A stretch of 64,000 nt of DNA from Lysobacter capsici (GTDB taxonomy: Bacteria > Pseudomonadota > Gammaproteobacteria > Xanthomonadales > Xanthomonadaceae). The DNA lies in the NCBI RefSeq assembly GCF_018732085.1, contig NZ_CP076103.1:1488001-1552000 (forward strand), written 5' to 3'. A program made the translations under genes and the position numbers. Positions 9,186-18,315 of the stretch are shown piece after piece. The stretch's first letter is position 1. Every line of letters begins with the position of its first letter. Under the pieces are notes generated by a model. It saw only the letters and a program-made list of their open reading frames with translations, ran no database searches and was not told where the DNA came from.

Positions 9186-9346
9186 GCAAATCCCCCTCAA
9201 TCCCCCTTTTTCAAAGGGGGAGGACAAGCACGGGTTACAGGTGTGTGTCGCAGACGTCCGTCGGTCGAGCCGGTGAAGCTACCCGGTGACAGCTGATTTC
9301 CGAGAAGACTTCCCCCTTTGAAAAAGGGAGGTCGAGGGGGATTTGC
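9186..9346. repeat. Inverted pair of C/G-tract palindromic repeats
   Basis: A copy of an element built from CCCCCT tracts followed by TTTTTCAAAGGGGG lies at 9186-9223, and an inverted copy at 9310-9346. Related copies occur at 20446-20481 and 21417-21450. Each copy can form its own hairpin, and the two copies together could form a larger one. This is a dispersed intergenic repeat. Confidence 0.8.
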
Positions 9347-9366
9347 TTTTCAGTCCCCGGCCGACA

Positions 9367-10215
9367 TCACCGCTTGCGCTGCGCAAACACCCACGGCCAC
9401 AACTCCGCCGTCGCATACGCCGGGTCCCAGGAATTGTGGTCGGCATCGGGGAATTCGGTGTAGCGCACGTCGGCGCCGGCGCGCTTGAGCGCGGTGCTCA
9501 TGTCGCGCGAGTAGCGCGGCGGGACCACGTCGTCCTGCGCACCGTGGAAAATCCAGAACGGGATGCCGCGCATTTTCTGCGCGGCGGCGTCCAGGCTCAA
9601 GGCGCCGCCCAGTGCGGCGATGCGTTCGGCGTCGTAGGCCTTCGGCGGGTCGTAGCCGCCGCAGATCGGCACCACCGCGGCGAAGCGTTCGGGTTGCATC
9701 AAGGCCAGTTCGTAGCTCGCATAACCGCCCATCGACAGGCCGGTCAGCACGATGCGTTTGGGATCGGCGTTGAACTCGGCCTGGGCGCGGTCGAGAATCT
9801 TCAGCGCGGTGCCGGCGAAACGGTCGGCATCGATTTGGTCGGTGTGCATCTGCGGGAACACCACGATCGCCGGGAAGTCGTCCATGCGTTCGCGGATGAT
9901 CGGGCCGAGCCCGACCGCGACCTGCTTGCGGTTGTCGTCGCCGCGTTCGCCCGAGCCGTGCAGGAACAAGATCAACGCGGGCCGTTCGCCGCCGGCCTTG
10001 AGCGAGGGCACGAACACCTGATAGCGATGCACGACGCCGTGGTCGAGGACCAGTTCGCGGCTCAGGAAACGGCCGTGTTCGCGTGAATCGGTCATGGCGG
10101 AGGACTCCGGAGGCGGGGTTCGCCGCGACGGCGCATGGCTGCACGCGGCGATCAGCGCGATCGAAGCGGACCACAACAGCGCGGCGGCGAATCGCAGCGG
10201 GCGGCAACGGCGCAT
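9367..10215 (-). CDS. Lipoprotein alpha/beta-hydrolase (esterase-like)
   Basis: A 282-residue exported lipoprotein with an alpha/beta-hydrolase fold. The signal peptide ends in the lipobox LIAAC. Catalytic residues are visible: the nucleophile elbow GLSMGGY, Asp in FHGAQDDVVPP and His in DADHNSWD near the C-terminus; the oxyanion region is LILFLHGSGERG. This pattern is that of the prolyl-oligopeptidase/PHB-depolymerase-like esterases (often named phospholipase/carboxylesterase or dienelactone hydrolase family). The substrate is unknown. GGAGG six bases upstream favours the ATG at 10215 over the one at 10221. The gene stands alone. Confidence 0.87.
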   Translation of the reverse strand: MRRCRPLRFAAALLWSASIALIAACSHAPSRRTPPPESSAMTDSREHGRFLSRELVLDHGVVHRYQVFVPSLKAGGERPALILFLHGSGERGDDNRKQVAVGLGPIIRERMDDFPAIVVFPQMHTDQIDADRFAGTALKILDRAQAEFNADPKRIVLTGLSMGGYASYELALMQPERFAAVVPICGGYDPPKAYDAERIAALGGALSLDAAAQKMRGIPFWIFHGAQDDVVPPRYSRDMSTALKRAGADVRYTEFPDADHNSWDPAYATAELWPWVFAQRKR

Positions 10216-10340
10216 CGGCATCCTCCGGGCGGACTGTCCGCATCATCGGTTGCAGCCGTCAACGATTCAAGCGCGGGCCGGTTGACCGTCGCTTGCACAT
10301 TGGGACGATGGCGCCACGATTCGCAACAATGCGGGCCGGT

Positions 10341-11033
10341 TCAGGTCAATGCGGCGAGACGTTCATGCAACCGCTGCTGCGCCGCCAGGATCGCTTCGGC
10401 GCTGAGTTGGAACTTGCGCTTCGGCGCGCTGTTCGCGTTCCAGGCGAAACGACGCCACAACGCCAGCGGCACGCCGTTTTCGACGCTCCAGCCTTGCAGA
10501 CGGCGCAGCAGGGTTTCGGTGTAGGCGTACAGGGCCAGCGCTTCGCGCACCTCGGCGTCGCGCATCAGCGTGCCGACTTGCGATTCTTCGAGCAGGCGCT
10601 CGTGTTCGAGCGCCAGTGCATCGAGGCAATCGCGCATGCGTCGGTCGGCGCGGCGCTGGTCGCCGTTGCTGAGCGGGCGCGAGCGCAGACTCGGTGCATG
10701 GATGAACCAACTGCACATCTGGCAGAAGCAGTGCGCATCCGGCGAATACCGGCGCAGGGCCGGCTCGGCGACCAGGCGATGGCCGTCGCTTAGGTAACTG
10801 GCGAACAGGTTGCAGAACTCCGTCAAATGCTCGCGCTGCGGACGCGCCTCGGGCGGGAATTCGGCGTAGTGGCGTTCGATCCATGCGGCGGCCGCGCGCG
10901 GATCGTCGGCATAGGCGTGGGCGGCCTCGAACGCGATGAAGCCGCGCTGGATGCCGTCGGCCATCCACCGCAGGAGCGCGTAGCTGCGTGCCTGGAGGTC
11001 TACGGCGTGTTCGAGGGTTGCGGGTTGAAACAT
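10341..11033 (-). CDS. Conserved hypothetical protein
   Basis: A 230-residue cytosolic protein that I do not recognise. It is helical and Ala/Arg/Leu-rich, with one striking segment, HCFCQMCSWFIHAP, where the clustered Cys and His could bind metal. The start at 11033 (MFQPATLEH) was chosen because the longer frame to 11135 runs through an intergenic Pro/Ala-rich stretch. Codon use fits its neighbours, so it is probably native. No neighbour suggests a role. Confidence 0.65.
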   Translation of the reverse strand: MFQPATLEHAVDLQARSYALLRWMADGIQRGFIAFEAAHAYADDPRAAAAWIERHYAEFPPEARPQREHLTEFCNLFASYLSDGHRLVAEPALRRYSPDAHCFCQMCSWFIHAPSLRSRPLSNGDQRRADRRMRDCLDALALEHERLLEESQVGTLMRDAEVREALALYAYTETLLRRLQGWSVENGVPLALWRRFAWNANSAPKRKFQLSAEAILAAQQRLHERLAALT

Positions 11034-11130
11034 GCGCGCAAGCTTAGTGCGCGGGTTTGCGGGCGGCGATGCCGCCGGTCCGGGTATGAGCGGCTGGGGT
11101 TGGGGCGATGGTTCGGCCGCCCTCACAACC

Positions 11131-11213
11131 GTCATCCCCGCGAAGGCGGGGATCCAGAGACTTCAGCGTCATGCCTGGATGAAGCCCTGGATCCCCGCCT
11201 TCGCGGGGATGAC
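11131..11213. repeat. REP-like inverted repeat
   Basis: Perfect 27-base arms (11131-11157 and 11187-11213, outer end GTCATCCCCGCGAAGGCGGG) flank a 29-base loop; each arm is itself palindromic. This is the widespread proteobacterial REP-type element. The rest of 11034-11368 holds no gene; directly after the repeat are imperfect copies of a GATGCTGAGCTCGAAAAT-like unit at about 11240-11295. Confidence 0.85.
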
Positions 11214-11368
11214 GAGCTTGGGGATGACCGGTTTCGGGATTACGAGTTCAAAGATGCTGAGCTCGAAAATGCTGAGCTTGAAGATGACCTGCTTGGAGGC
11301 GACGGGCCAGGATCAAGCGGTTGCGGATCGCACACTGCGCGATGCGCCTACGACCCGGGCCTGATGCT

Positions 11369-12730
11369 TCAATGCAACAAGATCAACGTCGCCAACCCCA
11401 GGAAGCTCAGGAACCCCATCACATCGGTCAGCGTGGTCAGCATGACGCCGCCGGCCAGCGCCGGGTCGAAGCCCAGCCGCTTGAGGGTGATCGGCACCAG
11501 CACGCCACCGGCGGCGGCGGTCAGCATGTTGATGGTCAGCGCGGCGCCGATCACCAGCGACAGGCCGGGCTGGCGGAACCAGATCAGCACGACCACGCCG
11601 AGGATGATGCCCAGCACCAGGCCGTTGATCAGCGCGACCGCCAGTTCCTTGCGCAGCAGCACGCCGAGGTTGGAGGCGCCGATCTGGCCCAGGGCGAGGC
11701 CGCGGATCATCAGCGCGAGCACCTGGGTGCCGGCGTTGCCGCCCATGCCGGCGACGATCGGCATCAGCGCGGCCAGCGCGACCAGCTTGGCGATGGAGTC
11801 TTCGAACTGGCCGACCACGCTGGAGGCCAGGAACGCGGTGCATAGATTGATCGACAGCCAGATCAGGCGACGGCGGAACGCGCGCCGCACCGGGCTGAAC
11901 AGGTCTTCGTCCTCGTCCAGGCCGGCCGCGCTGAGGGCCTGGTGTTCGGCCTCTTCGCGGATGATGTCGACCACGTCGTCGATGGTGATGCGGCCGAGCA
12001 GGATGTTGTTGTCGTCGACGACCGGGGCGCTGATCCAGTCGTGATCGGAGAACTGGCGCGCGACTTCGCTGGCGGTTTCGCCGACGTCGATCGCGGGTTG
12101 TTCGTCGTCGATCAGTTTGTTGATCGCGCTGCCCGGTTCGTGGGTGAGCAGCGCGGCCAGGGCGATGCGGCCCAGGTATTGATGGCGGCGGCTGACCACG
12201 TACAGGTGATCGGTGTGCTCGGGCAGTTCGCCGCGCAGGCGCAGGTAGCGCAGCACCACGTCGATGGTGGTGTCGGCGCGCACCGTCACCACGTCCGGGT
12301 TCATCAGGCGGCCGGCGGTGTCTTCCGGGTAGGACAGGACTTGCTCGAGCCGCTCGCGGTTCTCGCGATCCATCGACTTGAGCACTTCGTCGATGACCGT
12401 GTCGGGCAGGTCTTCGACCAGGTCGGCCAGGTCGTCGATGTCGAGGTCTTCGACCGCGGCGACGATTTCGTCGGTGTCCATGTCCGCGAGCAGGCTCTCG
12501 CGCACTTCCTCGCCGACGTGGACCAGGACCTCGCCGTCGTCCTCCGGATCGACCAGGCCCCAGACGATGACGCGCTTGCCCGGCGGCAGCGATTCGAGCA
12601 GGTTGCCGATCTCGGCCGGCGACAGGGTGTTGACCAGCCGCCGCACCGGACCCAGCCGACCGCTGTCGAGCGCGTCGGAAAGCAGGCGCAGCTGACGTGC
12701 GGTCTTGTCGTGGCGGACGGCTTCGGCCAA
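11369..12730 (-). CDS. mgtE: Magnesium transporter MgtE
   Basis: A 453-residue Mg2+ channel/transporter of the inner membrane. Residues 1-130 are the superhelical acidic N domain, about 130-255 the paired CBS domains that sense cytosolic Mg2+, and 285-453 the five-helix pore domain with the conserved PIVAGMGGNAGTQ segment. The start is a TTG, chosen because AGGAAG lies nine bases upstream and no ATG in frame precedes the N domain. In related genomes mgtE directly follows the PTS EI gene on the same strand; here a secreted-protein gene on the other strand lies between them. Confidence 0.95.
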   Translation of the reverse strand: MAEAVRHDKTARQLRLLSDALDSGRLGPVRRLVNTLSPAEIGNLLESLPPGKRVIVWGLVDPEDDGEVLVHVGEEVRESLLADMDTDEIVAAVEDLDIDDLADLVEDLPDTVIDEVLKSMDRENRERLEQVLSYPEDTAGRLMNPDVVTVRADTTIDVVLRYLRLRGELPEHTDHLYVVSRRHQYLGRIALAALLTHEPGSAINKLIDDEQPAIDVGETASEVARQFSDHDWISAPVVDDNNILLGRITIDDVVDIIREEAEHQALSAAGLDEDEDLFSPVRRAFRRRLIWLSINLCTAFLASSVVGQFEDSIAKLVALAALMPIVAGMGGNAGTQVLALMIRGLALGQIGASNLGVLLRKELAVALINGLVLGIILGVVVLIWFRQPGLSLVIGAALTINMLTAAAGGVLVPITLKRLGFDPALAGGVMLTTLTDVMGFLSFLGLATLILLH

Positions 12731-13102
12731 TGCGGTACTTCCTGGCGGGTGACGGACGCGGCCACGAAGCCGGCGGGGGTCAGACGATCACCCCGCCATT
12801 ATCTCTTGTGCCGCTGTCAAAGCCCAGTCTAGAAGCCCGGCGCGCTATGCGCAGTGACGACGCACGGACGCGTATGTGGCTCGCGCAGGGCGTCGTGGTC
12901 GGGCGCTTCAGGTTGCATGTGCGCGAACGATGAGCCGGTCCGGCGTGCTTTTCCGAGTCTTGTAAGGCAGCCCAGATGCGCGCCGCCGATGAGGCCTTGC
13001 CCGGGAGGGAACCGCCCCGTTGTTCACCGTCATTGAAGACACCTGCTCATCCATCTCGGACCGGCTGGTCGCCGATTCGAATCACTGCCTAAGGACGATG
13101 TC
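12731..13102. other. Divergent intergenic region, no gene seen
   Basis: Separates the divergently read mgtE and DUF5648 genes and should hold both promoters. The only useful signal is AAGGACG just before the ATG at 13103. Short frames here look random. No magnesium riboswitch was recognised. Confidence 0.5.
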
Positions 13103-14332
13103 ATGAACAAGCTTTTGTTGATCGCCGCCGCTTTGCTGCTCGGGGCTCCGCTGCTCGCCTCGGCGACGGCGTATGTGCCGCGGCCGTCGTATGCCGGGGT
13201 GTACCAGACCTACAACCCGACGATCACCGACTATCTCTATACGACCAACTACCCCGAGTCCTATGCCTCGCTGTCCAACGGCTACACCAGCCAGGGCATG
13301 CCGTTCTACATCGAACAGACCCCGCAGGCGCATACGATCCCGCTGCACCGCTACTGGAAGGGCGCGCCGAGCACCGAGCACGTCTACATCACGCCCGACC
13401 AATACCCGCAGGACCTGGTCAACGTCACCAGCGCCGGCTACACCTACCAGGGCATCGCCGGTTACATCTATCCCAAGTCGCTGGTCGACAATCTGGCGCC
13501 GCAGTTGCTCGGCGGAATGGTCCCGCTGTATCGCCTGGCCAAGTTCAATGGCAACAACAACGATCTGCAGCACAAGTTCACCATCTCCGAGACCGAGAAG
13601 AACACGCTGATGGCCGATGGCTGGAGCTTCGACCACGTCGAGGGCTACGTGCCCCGCTGGACGGTCAACGCGCAGTTCCTCGGCGGCTATCCGGCCTTTA
13701 CCGGCGGCCACGTCATGACCCGGCGCTGCGGCCCCAGCGGCCCGTGCCCGGGCGGCGCTTCGTTCCGCAACGGCTACAACGGCTACAAGTTCGTCAACTC
13801 GACCACCAAGCCGGCCGGCAAGACCACCCAGGTCATGACCTTCGATCTGTTCACCCCGGACTATTTCGCCGCCGGCCAGACCGATCACATCGCGATCGGC
13901 CTGCACGGGCACTGGAACATCGATCTGGGCAATATCGACAACGCATCCAACCCGGCCAACAACCATCATGCGCTGGGCGTCATCATCGGCGCCTCGTCGT
14001 GCGGCATCAACGTGCGGGTCGAAGCGTTCTGGCCCACCGGCAACAGCCTGTCGGCCTGCAACGGGCAGGGCAACCTGCTCAGCAACCAGACCTACCGTTT
14101 CCGCATCGCCGTCACCGACGCGGGCATGATCAGCTACACCGTGCACAGCATCAGCCCGAGCGGCATGGTCATCGCCCAGGTCGCCAGCGACGTGGTCAAC
14201 GGCAACACCTTGTTCACCGCGCCGGGTTACGGCTTCCCGGCCGCCGATACCGGTTATTTCATGGTCCAGGCCACGATGGACCAGGCCGATTACTCGGTGT
14301 ACTTCAGCAATCTCAACGTGACCTGGCAATAA
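13103..14332 (+). CDS. Secreted protein with DUF5648-like repeats
   Basis: A 409-residue exported protein with a clear signal peptide (MNKLLLIAAALLLGAPLLASATA). Residues about 30-175 contain three similar aromatic/glycine-rich blocks (DYLYTTNYPE, EHVYITPDQYP, HKFTISETEK), the pattern of DUF5648 propeller-like domains found in secreted bacterial hydrolases and lectins. The remaining 230 residues look like a beta-sandwich with two cysteine pairs and no catalytic motif that I recognise. It is probably a surface or extracellular carbohydrate-related protein. It has its own Shine-Dalgarno sequence (AAGGACG) and a hairpin terminator, and breaks the usual EI-mgtE adjacency. Confidence 0.75.
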   Translation: MNKLLLIAAALLLGAPLLASATAYVPRPSYAGVYQTYNPTITDYLYTTNYPESYASLSNGYTSQGMPFYIEQTPQAHTIPLHRYWKGAPSTEHVYITPDQYPQDLVNVTSAGYTYQGIAGYIYPKSLVDNLAPQLLGGMVPLYRLAKFNGNNNDLQHKFTISETEKNTLMADGWSFDHVEGYVPRWTVNAQFLGGYPAFTGGHVMTRRCGPSGPCPGGASFRNGYNGYKFVNSTTKPAGKTTQVMTFDLFTPDYFAAGQTDHIAIGLHGHWNIDLGNIDNASNPANNHHALGVIIGASSCGINVRVEAFWPTGNSLSACNGQGNLLSNQTYRFRIAVTDAGMISYTVHSISPSGMVIAQVASDVVNGNTLFTAPGYGFPAADTGYFMVQATMDQADYSVYFSNLNVTWQ

Positions 14333-14357
14333 GCGCCGACGTATGGGGATGCGGCGG

Positions 14358-14380
14358 AAACGGGCCTTCGGGCCCGTTTT
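14358..14380. terminator. Hairpin terminator (both strands)
   Basis: AAACGGGCC-TTC-GGGCCCGTTTT forms a strong GC stem with a T run on the plus strand and a shorter T run on the minus strand. It lies 25 bases after the DUF5648 gene and 58 bases past the convergent EI gene end, so it can serve both. Confidence 0.85.
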
Positions 14381-14438
14381 CGTTTGCGGCGGTTGTCGTG
14401 TGTGGTGCGAGGGCCGCGCGCATCGCGCGGCGGCGGGC

Positions 14439-16148
14439 TCAGGCCTTGAGCCAGGCTTCGATGCCCGCGCGGTCCTTGGCCCGCAACAGCGCGGGTGCGC
14501 GCTTGCGCAGCGATTCCAGGTCGAGGCCGCGGATCGCGCGGCGCAGTTCCAGCAAGGTCGCCGGATGCAGGCTGAATTCCTCCAGGCCCAGCGCCAGCAG
14601 CAGCGGCGCGAAGTTGGAATCGCCGGCCATTTCGCCGCATACCGCCACCGGCTTGCCGCGCGCCTTGGCCAGCCGGATCACGTCGCGGATCACCCGCAGC
14701 ACCGCGGGGTGCAGCGGGGTGTACAGATCGCTGAGCGCTTCGTTGTTGCGATCGACCGCGAGCAGGTACTGGACCAGGTCGTTGGTGCCGATCGACAGGA
14801 AATCGATCAGGCCGATGAAGCCGGGCAGGGCGATCGCCGCGGCCGGCACTTCGATCATCGCGCCCAGCGGCGTGTGCTCGGCGATCTCGTGGCCTTGCTT
14901 GCGCAGGTCGGCGGCGACTTTCTTGAGCAGCTTGCGGACCGTGCTCACTTCCTCGGTCGAGCTGACCATCGGCACCAGCACCCGCACCGGGCCGTAGCCC
15001 GAGGCGCGCAGGATCGCGCGCAACTGGGTTTCGAGCAGGCCCTCGCGCGCCATCGACAGGCGCACGCCGCGCACGCCCAGCGCCGGGTTGGGTTCGTCGC
15101 GCAGCGCCAGGCCGGTCTTGTCGGCCTTGTCGGCGCCCAGGTCGAGGGTGCGGATGGTGACGGTGCGGCCGGTCATGCCGAGCACGACGTCGCGGTAGAC
15201 GCGGAACTGTTCGTCCTCGTCGGGCAATTCGTTGCGCTGCAGGAACAGGAATTCGGTGCGGTACAGGCCCACGCCGGCCGCGCCGAGCGCATGCGCCTCA
15301 GCCACGTCCTCGCGCGATTCGGCGTTGGCGTACAGCTTGATGTCGACGCCGTCGAGGGTGCGGGTGGGTTCGCGGCGCAGGCGGTGCAGTTGCTTGCGTT
15401 CGCGCGCCAGCTCGCGGGTGCGTGCGCGGTGCGCGCGCAGGTCTTCGGCGTTGGGTTCCAGGATCACCGTGCCGGTGCTGCCGTCGACCACCAGCGCATC
15501 GCCGTCGTTGATCTTCAGCAGCGCGTGCGCGGTGCCGACGATCAGCGGCAGATGCAGGCTGCGCGCCAGGATCGCGCTGTGCGACAGGGTGCTGCCGGCG
15601 GCGGTGACGATCGCCATGACCCCCTGCGCCTGCAACTGCGCCAGTTCGGCCGGGGCGACGTTGTCGGTGACCAAAATCTCGCCGGCAACCCCCGAGGTAT
15701 CGTGATCGCGGCGATGCAAGGCCGCATGGATGCGCCCGATCACCTGATCGATATCGTCCACGCGGCTGCGGAAATACGCGTCGTCCATCGCCTCGAACAC
15801 CGAGGCGATGCGGTCGCGCTGCAGGCGCAGGGCGTAATCGGCGGCGTAGTGGCCGGTGCGGATCAGTTCGTCCAGGCCCTGCAGCAGTTCGGGGTCGTCG
15901 AGCAGCAGCGTGTGCAGGTCGAGGAACTCGCCGACTTCGTGGGCGAGCGCGCCGTGCAGGCGGTCGCGCAGCGCGTGCATCTCGCTGCGCACGATGTCGA
16001 TGGCGGTGTGCAGGCGCGCGAGTTCGGTTTCGACCTGATCGGCGCCGATGCGCTCCTCGGCGACTTCCAGCGCGTGCGGCAGGCGGACCCGGGCGCGACC
16101 GAGCGCGCTGCCTCTGGATGCGCCGTGACCTTGGAATAGCTGCCGCAT
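14439..16148 (-). CDS. ptsI: PTS enzyme I
   Basis: Phosphoenolpyruvate-protein phosphotransferase, 569 residues, cytosolic. It takes phosphate from PEP and passes it to HPr. The N-terminal HPr-binding helices are followed by the active histidine in STLSHSAILARS (about residue 190); the PEP-binding barrel shows LYRTEFLFLQR, the arginine in RGVRLSMAREG and the catalytic cysteine in VAVCGEMAGD. No sugar permease (EIIBC) is present nearby, so the relay is most likely regulatory. The HPr gene lies 13 bases upstream in the same direction. Confidence 0.95.
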   Translation of the reverse strand: MRQLFQGHGASRGSALGRARVRLPHALEVAEERIGADQVETELARLHTAIDIVRSEMHALRDRLHGALAHEVGEFLDLHTLLLDDPELLQGLDELIRTGHYAADYALRLQRDRIASVFEAMDDAYFRSRVDDIDQVIGRIHAALHRRDHDTSGVAGEILVTDNVAPAELAQLQAQGVMAIVTAAGSTLSHSAILARSLHLPLIVGTAHALLKINDGDALVVDGSTGTVILEPNAEDLRAHRARTRELARERKQLHRLRREPTRTLDGVDIKLYANAESREDVAEAHALGAAGVGLYRTEFLFLQRNELPDEDEQFRVYRDVVLGMTGRTVTIRTLDLGADKADKTGLALRDEPNPALGVRGVRLSMAREGLLETQLRAILRASGYGPVRVLVPMVSSTEEVSTVRKLLKKVAADLRKQGHEIAEHTPLGAMIEVPAAAIALPGFIGLIDFLSIGTNDLVQYLLAVDRNNEALSDLYTPLHPAVLRVIRDVIRLAKARGKPVAVCGEMAGDSNFAPLLLALGLEEFSLHPATLLELRRAIRGLDLESLRKRAPALLRAKDRAGIEAWLKA

Positions 16149-16161
16149 GCGCGCCCCCGGC

Positions 16162-16431
16162 TCAGCTGTCTTCGTCGAAGCGACGATCGAACAGCGCCGT
16201 GACCGCCTCGGCGGCGTTGGCTTCGTCTTCGCCCTCGACCCGCAGCTTGACGTGGGTGCCCTGGCCGGCGGCGAGCAGCATCACGCCCATGATGCTCTTG
16301 GCGTTGACCTCGCGGCCCTTGGCGGTGAGCGTGGCGTTGCTGCGGAAACCCGACAGCACCTGCACCAGCTTGGCGGTGGCGCGGGCGTGCAGGCCCAGTC
16401 GGTTGGAAACGGTGAGTTCGCGTTCGATCAT
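16162..16431 (-). CDS. ptsH: Phosphocarrier protein HPr
   Basis: An 89-residue HPr. The phosphorylated histidine is in NRLGLHARATAKLV, and the regulatory serine targeted by HPr kinase is in VNAKSIMGVMLLAA. The start at 16431 (MIEREL) has GAGGA upstream; a longer frame to 16449 is not needed. Having both sites, together with HprK upstream, means HPr can be modified by EI and by HprK. Confidence 0.95.
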   Translation of the reverse strand: MIERELTVSNRLGLHARATAKLVQVLSGFRSNATLTAKGREVNAKSIMGVMLLAAGQGTHVKLRVEGEDEANAAEAVTALFDRRFDEDS

Positions 16432-16563
16432 GTCGGGGTCCTCAGGCAATGGTCAAACGCATCGTGCGTGGCGGTGCGGGTGTGCGTTGTCGCGGTCGCG
16501 TCGTGCGGTTTCAGGTCTTCCAAACAGGGGGTTCCAGCGGTGTGGTGATCGGGGGGCTTGCGC

Positions 16564-16956
16564 TCAGGCATCGTCGAGTATCACACCGTTGCGGGCGCCG
16601 GCCGCGGCGACCGCGGGCAATCGGTCCAGTTCGAGCTCGGCGTAGTTCATGACCCGCAGCAGCATCGGCAGATTCAAGGCCGATACGCGCCGCACCGGCG
16701 TGCCCAGGCGCGCGACCCGCGCGGCCAGGTTGCTCGGCGAGGCGCCGTACAGATCGGTCAGCACCAGCACGCCGTCGCCGTCGTCGACCCGGCGCAGGGC
16801 CGCGCTCGCCGCCGGCAGCAGGCTGTCCAGATCGGCGTCGAACGGCACCTCCAGCGCCTCGGTGCGCAGCGGCAGCGGATTCAACAGGCGTTGGGCGACC
16901 GACAGCAGCGCGCTGCCGATACCGGAATGAGTGATGAGAAGGACGCCGACGGACAT
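16564..16956 (-). CDS. PTS mannose-type EIIA component
   Basis: A 130-residue EIIA of the mannose (ManX) family. The phosphorylated histidine is His10 in GVLLITHSGIG, and the fold signature LVLTDLYGASPSNLAAR is present. No EIIB, EIIC or EIID is nearby, so it probably works as a regulator that takes phosphate from HPr, as in other xanthomonads and Neisseria. In related genomes it follows rapZ directly; here two small exported-protein genes and about 340 non-coding bases come in between. Confidence 0.92.
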   Translation of the reverse strand: MSVGVLLITHSGIGSALLSVAQRLLNPLPLRTEALEVPFDADLDSLLPAASAALRRVDDGDGVLVLTDLYGASPSNLAARVARLGTPVRRVSALNLPMLLRVMNYAELELDRLPAVAAAGARNGVILDDA

Positions 16957-17294
16957 GGCTCCAACTTAGCAGAGCACGGTGACAGGCCGGAAGCTCCCTG
17001 TGCGGCGTTTGCGCGTCCGGCCGCGTTCTCGATCGGGCGCCGGTCCGGTGAATGCGCCGTGGCGCGTGGCGATTGCGGGATTTCCGGGCGAACCGATGGC
17101 GTTGTTGCGCCACTGGAACAGCGTGTCGGATGCGCGCGGGTTGGATAGGCGAGTCATGCGCAATGGGGTGCGCAATGGGGACGGCGCCCCGCGATCCCGC
17201 TTGGTTTCCCGCATGCGGTATTTCGCGAGTGGTTGGGGCGGGCACGAAAAACGGGCAGCCGCGCGGCTGCCCGTGGGGTGGATCGGACCGCTGC
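16957..17294. other. Non-coding stretch with terminator
   Basis: No gene is seen. It carries the terminator of the upstream lipoprotein gene (17247-17274) and should hold a promoter for the EIIA-HPr-EI genes on the minus strand, because the terminator would otherwise cut them off from rapZ. I cannot point to clear -35/-10 boxes. Confidence 0.5.
17247..17274 (-). terminator. Intrinsic terminator of the proline-rich lipoprotein gene
   Basis: Read on the minus strand, ACGGGCAGCC-GCGC-GGCTGCCCGT forms a ten-pair stem followed by TTTTT. It lies 21 bases after the stop codon of the lipoprotein gene. Confidence 0.9.
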
Positions 17295-17585
17295 TTACTG
17301 CTTGGGCGGCGTCTGGCTGTCGGCCGGCGGCGGCGGTGCGTTCGGATCGGTGGGCTGCGGGTTGGCCGGCGGCATGTCGTTGGGCGGGGTGTCGGCCGGT
17401 GGCGGCAGTTCGCCCGGCGGCGGGGTGTCGGCCGGCGGCGTGGTGGCCGGAGCCGTCGTGTCGCTCGGGGCCGGGCCGGCGGCGGTCGGCTCGGCGGGCT
17501 TGTTGCAGGCGCTCAGCAATCCGGCGGCGAGCAACGCGCTCAAGATCGCGGCGAGCGGGCGTGGACGGGGCATGGGAATGTTCAT
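17295..17585 (-). CDS. Small proline-rich lipoprotein
   Basis: A 96-residue predicted lipoprotein: signal peptide with the lipobox LLSAC, then about 65 residues that are mostly Pro, Ala, Thr and Asp (TPPADTPPPGELPPP-like), with no globular domain. Such tails usually span the periplasm or peptidoglycan. The gene follows the EF-hand gene by 70 bases and ends in its own terminator. Function unknown; this pair sits inside an otherwise conserved PTS cluster. Confidence 0.75.
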   Translation of the reverse strand: MNIPMPRPRPLAAILSALLAAGLLSACNKPAEPTAAGPAPSDTTAPATTPPADTPPPGELPPPADTPPNDMPPANPQPTDPNAPPPPADSQTPPKQ

Positions 17586-17655
17586 CGGAATCCTTTGCTG
17601 ATCGGATCAGCGCTGTGTGGGAGACGGGGCGTCGCGGCAGGTTTACGACGCGGGT

Positions 17656-18060
17656 TTATTTTTCGTCGACCACCTTGCCGCGCTCGGTCGGCTTGCTCTG
17701 CCCGGCCTGGTACTCGGTCTGCGACAGCGCGCCGTCGCCGTTGAGATCGTGGATCGAGAAATTGGCGGCCAGGCGCGCGTCGAGCGCGGCTTCGTCGCGG
17801 CTGATCTTGCCGTCGCCGTTGGCGTCGAGTTCGGCGAAGGTGGCCGGGCCGATCGCATCGTTGGGCGCCGGCGGGGTGCGGCTGTCGCCGCGCTGGTCGT
17901 TGACCGGCGGCTCGGTGCGCTGCATCGACGTGCCGGGCGGGGTGGTCGGGCTGTGCTGCGCGAACGCGGTCGCACTCAGGCTCAGCGTCGCAACGGCGAG
18001 CAGCATGGGGCTCAGTAGCGGTCTCAGTGTCTGGCTGAGGCTGCGGGTCATGGGGTTCAT
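17656..18060 (-). CDS. Exported EF-hand protein
   Basis: A 134-residue protein with a signal peptide (ending near SATAFAQ) and two EF-hand calcium-binding loops, DANGDGKISRDE and DLNGDGALSQTE, in the C-terminal half; all loop oxygen ligands at positions 1, 3, 5 and 12 are acidic or Asn. A Pro/Thr-rich linker lies in between. It would bind Ca2+ in the periplasm or outside. Neighbours give no role. It lies between rapZ and the EIIA gene on the same strand. Confidence 0.82.
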   Translation of the reverse strand: MNPMTRSLSQTLRPLLSPMLLAVATLSLSATAFAQHSPTTPPGTSMQRTEPPVNDQRGDSRTPPAPNDAIGPATFAELDANGDGKISRDEAALDARLAANFSIHDLNGDGALSQTEYQAGQSKPTERGKVVDEK

Positions 18061-18315
18061 GTCGCGGCTCCGTAGCGGTGGAAGGCCGGAGATTGGTCTC
18101 CGTGCGATTCGACCCTACGTGGACGGATGCAAGCATCGCGGCATGGCGATGGGAAAATTTCGTAAGTCGAGCCGTGCGATGCGCGAACCGGCTTACGGAT
18201 GGTTCAGTCCGGCGTCGTGTTCGTGCATGACTACGCGCATCGCCGTGCAGGCGATATGCGTGATCCGCTCGATGGGGCAGACAGCGCGATCGCGGCAGCG
18301 CGATTGCGCCTGACC

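Noticed and set aside
11032..11364. A 110-codon frame across the REP-like repeat
   Set aside because: Encodes only the translated palindrome and short tandem units; no family match.
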